This document shows, piece after piece, positions 59,071 to 64,000 of a stretch of 64,000 bases of DNA. The position numbers and the translations under genes are program-made. The notes under the pieces were generated by a model. It ran no database searches, was not told the origin of the DNA, and saw only the letters and a program-made list of their open reading frames with translations. Each line of letters begins with the position of its first letter. Position 1 is the first letter of the stretch. Origin of the DNA: Thozetella sp. PMI_491 (taxonomy: Eukaryota > Ascomycota > Sordariomycetes > Chaetosphaeriales > Chaetosphaeriaceae); contig MU270035.1 in NCBI GenBank assembly GCA_021432635.1, positions 1 to 64,000 of the forward strand, read 5' to 3'.

Positions 59071-59746
59071 ATGCGCGTTTACAGTATTCTTGGCTTGCTC
59101 GCTAGGCTCGCCATTGCTCAGACAGACGATTTACCTGCCCCGGTTCCTCCTGCCGTGACGTTGCTGTATAGAATGGACGTGCAGCTCGGGCAGCGGTTCT
59201 CCTTGGGACCGGTTCCTTCTGGTAAAGAGCGGATTGTGATCCCGATCATTGGGGGTACTTTCTCTGGCCCCAGGATGTCCGGTATGCCCCAATTCCTCAT
59301 ATCCCTCCGTGCATGATGTTACAATACGCTCAACTAGAAGAACCGCTGATCACAAATGCGTGATAAAGGAAAGATTCTGAACTTAGGTGCTGATTGGCGC
59401 CTGACCGATGTCAATGGCAAGTTCCATCCAGACACACGCTACAACATCCAGCTGGACGACGGCACAAACGTGTACCTGCAGACGGAAGGGCCAACCCTGG
59501 ATGATGGGCGCTCACTATTGCGGGGAAAGTTTGAAACAGCTACCAATGGCACGTACGCCTGGCTGAACGATGTGGTGGGCGTGGGAATACTAAGCAGGAG
59601 CGGCGACAAGGTGTTTATTGATATGTGGCAGGTAGGTTGGACCCCTCTAGCCTCTCAATTCTTATTTCAGTCCATTGCCAGCATGGAGAGGTTTCAAAAT
59701 ATGAATACTGACACCAGATGCACCACAGGTGTCACCGGGCTCCTAG
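59071..59746 (+). CDS. Secreted DUF3237 (UPF0311-like) protein
   Basis: Exons 59071-59281, 59369-59631 and 59729-59746 (introns 87 and 97 nt) give 163 residues. The N-terminus MRVYSILGLLARLAIAQ is a signal peptide. The body carries the DUF3237 signatures VPSGKERIVIPIIGGTFSG, KILNLGADWRL, DTRYNIQLDDGTNVYLQTEG and TYAWLNDVVGVG. DUF3237 proteins are small beta-barrels of unknown biochemical role. Start 59071 gives the signal peptide; an upstream in-frame ATG at 59005 would hide it. The 3' end is less certain: read through the last intron, the frame closes at 59778 instead. It is convergent with the NmrA gene, stops 58 bp apart. Confidence 0.8.
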
Positions 59747-59804
59747 TTTTCGTATTCCCAGAGCAAGGTGCATGGTAGTAGAAAGCCTTCTTCCATCGCC
59801 TTAT

Positions 59805-60921
59805 TTAGGAATTGAGAACCGATGACCAGTCCTCGCTCTTGATGTACTCCTCCATCGAGGTAAGCGGAATCTTGAAGTCAAGCTACCGAGTGTCAGAAAA
59901 TTGGCCAAGGACGAGAGCACGCCGGAAGGAAGACGGTACCTGTTCTGGCAGAAGGACGTCGGGATCCCCTCCGGTGAAGCCGAACTCCTCCATGAAGTCG
60001 TACGTGTCGCCGAGCTCTTGCGCCATAGGCGCGGGTACGCCTTCGAAAAACTCGGCTCGGGAGACCTGTTTATACCCAGTCTTGACTCCGAGAATTTTAC
60101 CCCACAGGGCGATCCACTCCGGAAACGTCATGTTTTCCGAGACTCCCAGAAGCTCTTTGCCTGGCGGCAGATCCACGAGGGCCTTGACGAATGCCCCGGT
60201 GTCCCTGTGCGTCACAATAAACGGGATGACGGCTTTCTCGGAGATGGGCCGCAGGATCAGGAAGCTCCCATCAGGCTGCTTCTGTGGCGCCATGGAAGGG
60301 AAGGCCTTCCAATTCGTGACGTAGTGGCCAATCATCACTGCGCTCATGCGGGCACCCACCTCCGGAAAGCGCTCGCGAATGATCTTCATCATCTCTCCTT
60401 TGCAATCGTTGTGGTAGATTTCCGTGTACTTGCCCTTGCTCCACTTCCTGGCTTCGCTGAGTGAGGAGACGATGAAGCGCTCTAAGGTCTTGATGACCTC
60501 GGGCGACGCGGCGGCTTCGGCTATATTGACGCCCTGGGTTACCTCGCAGTCGTATCCATACTGGTTGGGAGTGCGCCCCGCCGGCAAGTTTCCAGAAAAT
60601 ATGGCCTCCCGGAAAGGCACCCAGAAGTCCGTGTTGGAGAAGATCACGTGGGCGCCAATGAAGGCCGGAATCAGCGACTGGACGTCAGTGAAGTCGCCCT
60701 TGAAAATCTCAACCCCCTTTGCCTCTTGGGCCTTGGCAGCGTCGCTTGAAGGATTTCTCGTGATGCCCCGAACTCGCCATCCTGGGAGCTGCAGAAATGT
60801 TTCGGCAATCGACGACCCCTACAGTGAAATTCGTTTAGACGCTTGTGCACTTAGTTCCCAGCAGTAGGAGGACGAGTACCTGAACGCCAGTGACCCCAGT
60901 GATGACGATAGTTTTCGACAT
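59805..60921 (-). CDS. NmrA-like NAD(P)-binding protein
   Basis: Three exons (60921-60880, 60818-59940, 59882-59805; introns 61 and 57 nt) give 332 residues. The first exon ends inside the dinucleotide-binding motif, which splicing completes: ITGVTGVQGSSIA. Then RVRGITRNPSS, EIFKGDFTD and VIFSNTDFW follow the NmrA/atypical SDR pattern, and the last exon ends SMEEYIKSEDWSSVLNS, the usual end of the family. There is no YxxxK catalytic pair, so the protein is probably a redox-sensing regulator or a NAD(P)-binding isomerase/reductase-like protein in the cytosol or nucleus. Without the last splice the frame ends in an unusual tail, which supports the junction. Confidence 0.87.
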
Positions 60922-61494
60922 GGCGGCGATTGTAATATTTCTCGATCCCTTCCACTATGTTGATGTCTGCTGAACAGAAATGCCCTCGATACTGATGAGC
61001 CAATGAGTCTGTGTGTGCTATATATCCTTGAGGTCCTGACCGCCTCGTAGGACACATATCTACTGCATCACAAGAACGGACGGATTGTCTTGCCGACGTT
61101 GGTAATTATGTCTAGGATGGCGCGACAGGCTAGTCTACTGTATAGATCATGGATAGGGGCATAGAGTGGGTCTAGATGGGCCTGGCTATGATTGGTGCGG
61201 TCGCTAAGCTACTAGCTAGGTAGTTCTCTAGTTGATCGGGGCAACCTCCCTCCGCCTCCACCGAACTCACCAAAAATTAGTAATCGACCTTCGCCCGAGA
61301 TGTCTTTTCGACCGAAATGGCACGCTGCCCTCTGAAATACTCCACGGTTTCTCTACTCGATGGCATGGTCTCCCATGTGTCAGCTTCCGGAGGATCTCGG
61401 CCTTTTCGGTCTTTTAACATCCACTTAGTGGTAGCTATTATGAGCAACACAACAGACATATAATTATTGCAACCCCCACCCCAAGACGCGAAGG
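60922..61494. other. Intergenic, nothing recognised
   Basis: About 0.57 kb between two minus-strand genes. It holds the NmrA promoter side and the 3' end of the next gene. Confidence 0.5.
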
Positions 61495-64000
61495 TCAATA
61501 CGTGGCCGCTAGAAGGCTTCGCCCACACTTGATACATGCAAGGTAATCCTCAAACCGAGACAAGAGCTGACCACCGACGAAGGGGGCTGTTAATTGCAGA
61601 CATTTGTGCCCATGAATACAGTAGAGGCCAGTCGATGTGAATGTGCCAAACTGTGACGCCGTTAGATGGATCACTTGTGGCAGGTTACCATTCTCATCCC
61701 GCCCGGTTCCTGCAGATGGACCAAAAGCCCCTGCCTCAGCAATCCTTGACGAGAGGACAATGGTGGCAGCTATGTTTTTGTCCCCAGAAGCAGAGTTGCT
61801 TGGCCGGGAATTGCCGGGCGTAGCATCGGCGAGGCCAGCTGGTGATGAGGGCCAGAAGAAAACACTACGGCTTCGGACCGAGGATGGCAGGGAAGCACTT
61901 GATTCATTCTCGCATATCCCGTGTTTGGCGTTCAACTCCACCGTTCCTTCCTCGACGTGCTGAAAGAGTGGAACGCGGTATACCTGGAGCTGCGGCTTGT
62001 TGTTCGCGACATACAGGTAGTCGGCGGTCCAAGCCAAGGTGAACGTGGGCCAAGGCCCGTGAAGTTCCTCCTTCTTCTCTAGCAGATTGTCCAGATCGAG
62101 TTCGTTACGGTATATAAGCCGTGGGGGGCTTCGAGTTACCTTGTTTTCAGACAGTTGGTAAGTTGTGATTCGGATGATAGAGTGGGCGAAGGGCTTGGAC
62201 GGGCCGTCTTCCTTATCCTTCTTGCCACCAGCGCACCGACAGCCAGGGACGCAGAATGACCTGAAGAACGAGGCCAGATGAAGATGCTTCCCACACGATG
62301 AGAACTTGGCCTGCACCGAGATCGGGCAGCAGTCCGGCTCGACTCCTGAGAGTGTCCGCGTGAAGTATGTCCCTTGCTCATAATCTGCGAACAAGACCTC
62401 CCCACCATCTATAGGCCAGACCAAGAGCTTAGCAGAGGGGTGGAATACTGGCGGAGAATCCAGGAGCATGCCGCGCGCCTTCTGCACGAAGTGAAAGACG
62501 CGTTCATAAGCCCCGTGTCCGGTAGTCGAGAAAATGCGGATCTCACTGAGCCGGCCTTTGGAGCGCTTGTCGTCTTTGATCCCGAGCAGTTGCTCGAGCT
62601 CGTTCTTTCGCTTCTTCAAGGCGGCTTTTCCTGTCGAATCGTTTGCTGCTTCCAAATCGTCGTTACCAGGATCTCGCACAAGAAAATGGGTGATAATCTT
62701 ATCCTCCAATCCCTCGTAGTCAAACTCGAGTTCCGTTAAATCCATGACCCCATCCCAATCATTCCAGAGCACATCGTCTTCAATCTCGTCCTGGGCGGCC
62801 TGAGACGAGGATTCACTCCAAGACTCACGGGCCGAACACGACAAGAATGAATTCAAGTCGCTACGTAAATCCGGCTCGGATTCCAGGCCTATGAGCTCCT
62901 CAAACTCTGCTAGGTGTTCATCAAAGTTAGACTCGACGCCAGAGCATGTATCATCGTCCTCGTTTGTACCAGATATTGGATGAGATGCTGCGTCATCGAG
63001 CTGGGGCCCTCCGGCCTCGGTCTGGAACCGATGGTTTGGCGCATCAGCATGGGTGTCCTCGCTTTTCACCGCCTCACTCCAAACCTGGCGGCGGGATGCA
63101 ATGGCCATGACTCCGGAGCCGCATGATATTTCATCAGCATATTCCATTGCGTCGGCGTCCACGTCGAGTGGCCGAAATTGATACCCTTGGGTTTTCGAGT
63201 ACAGACGTGAACCGATACGAAGAAGCGTGCCATTTTCCGACATGGTGATCAAGGGCGGCCGAAATGAAGGGTCACGTATGGTCGGTATGCTATACGAGTC
63301 AATCCATGATGCCGGTATGAGAATGGTTTGCGCGCTTTCCAGTCGTGGTTGGTGCTCCCCTCTGTACACCCAAGAATCACACATCACCGCGATCTGGTGA
63401 GCGTTGATGTCACTAGTTTCCTTGTTAGACTTTTCGAAATCGCATTGTTGATTTCATGGGACATACCACAAATTCGCCTTGAAGACAAGGATTTCCTTGC
63501 GCCAGGGCCGCACGTAGTTGAACAACACCGTCGGGACATTTCCGGAGGGGGCTTCCTCGATTTCGAGAGGATAGCACTTGACGCTGCTTGGAATACTGCG
63601 AAGAAAGTTTGACTTGCCCAAACCAGACCAATGACACTGATCAAGCTGGCCGGCAAACGCGTCTTTCACAGAAGCCCAACAATCGAGGAAACCTCCCCAT
63701 TCATCGATGGCTCTTCCATATTGCTCCTTCAGTAGCCGTCCGTTGGGCTGCTTCTCAATGAACCAGTTGGGAAATGGGAAGTACATCCTATCTTCCGGGC
63801 CCCTGGTAGTAGAAACTTTGAAACGACCTGTAACTCACATTAGTCAATAGTCCCACGCACCTTATGGTCATCAGGATAGACTTGCCACGCAGGAAGAGAG
63901 TCTGTACTTGGAGACTAGTTACAAAGGAGCTAGACCTGATAAACTTTTCGACCTTGTTGCCCAGGTCTTCACTGAATGTTAATTCGTTCAGGTGCTGGTC
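61495..64000 (-). CDS. Large hypothetical fungal protein, 3' part only
   Basis: The gene runs off the right edge. The last exon is 63412-61495 (638 residues plus stop); the one before is 63827-63467, joined by a 54-nt intron that rebuilds KANLWCDINAHQIAVMC. Further upstream, coding sequence (for example AWQVYPDDHK near 63860-63890) is visible, but its splice junction to 63827 could not be fixed by phase. Recognisable family segments are PEDRMYFPFPNWF, GRAIDEWGGFLDCWASVKDAFAGQ, LDQCHWSGLG and SWIDSYSIPTIRDPSFRPPL. The C-terminal half looks like a beta-propeller-type region (FHPSAKLLVWPIDGGEVLFADY; FSSCGKHLHLASF) with a Cys-rich insert SFCVPGCRCAGG and a CIKCG tail. Widespread in filamentous fungi as uncharacterised proteins; function unknown. 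Confidence 0.75.

Noticed and set aside
1-64000. tRNA, rRNA and CRISPR features
   Set aside because: I looked for box B-like and rRNA-like sequence and for regularly spaced repeats and found no convincing example; a covariance-model scan would be decisive.

Overview
The window is nuclear DNA of a filamentous ascomycete (Pezizomycotina, most likely Sordariomycetes). The reasons are many short introns (about 43-150 nt) with GTRNGT-like donors and CTAAC/CTGAC branch points, GC-rich codon third positions, and fungus-specific families: a Goodbye/NACHT STAND protein, a Clr5-ankyrin protein, a fungal rvt gene, a siderophore transporter, DUF3237 and NmrA-like proteins. I found no rRNA, tRNA, CRISPR or intact transposon. 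All exon structures were worked out by hand from splice signals, reading phase and family expectation; none is supported by transcripts.

Layout. 0-19 kb: a small membrane protein; a 1510-residue NLR-like STAND protein (Goodbye, NACHT, TPR-like, C-terminal zinc-finger-like module); a 1171-residue Clr5-ankyrin protein; a 903-residue domesticated reverse transcriptase (rvt) with an intact catalytic triad; and a convergent class II HDAC/acetylpolyamine amidohydrolase. 19-28 kb: a small secreted 4-Cys protein, a seven-exon siderophore transporter with a 24-nt microexon, a P450 and an alpha/beta hydrolase. 28-43 kb: a membrane protein, a peroxisomal-type citrate synthase (C-terminal AKL), a second alpha/beta hydrolase, an MFS transporter, a secreted beta-lactamase-like hydrolase, an SDR, a cupin protein and a SAM methyltransferase. 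43-64 kb: an RBR ubiquitin ligase, a small secreted Cys-rich protein, a GNAT acetyltransferase, a transcription-factor-like protein without a zinc cluster, a repeat-rich gene that continues past an in-frame TAA to a C2H2 finger, a convergent DUF3237/NmrA pair, and the 3' part of a large gene that runs off the right edge.

How the genes work together. Most are single housekeeping or accessory genes. The notable neighbourhood is 2.5-17.1 kb, where an NLR-like receptor, a Clr5-ankyrin protein and the domesticated reverse transcriptase are adjacent; any link between them is my inference. The P450, SDR, methyltransferase, hydrolases, MFS, NmrA and DUF3237 genes look like tailoring-type metabolism, but no PKS, NRPS or terpene-synthase core gene is present, so I do not call a biosynthetic cluster.
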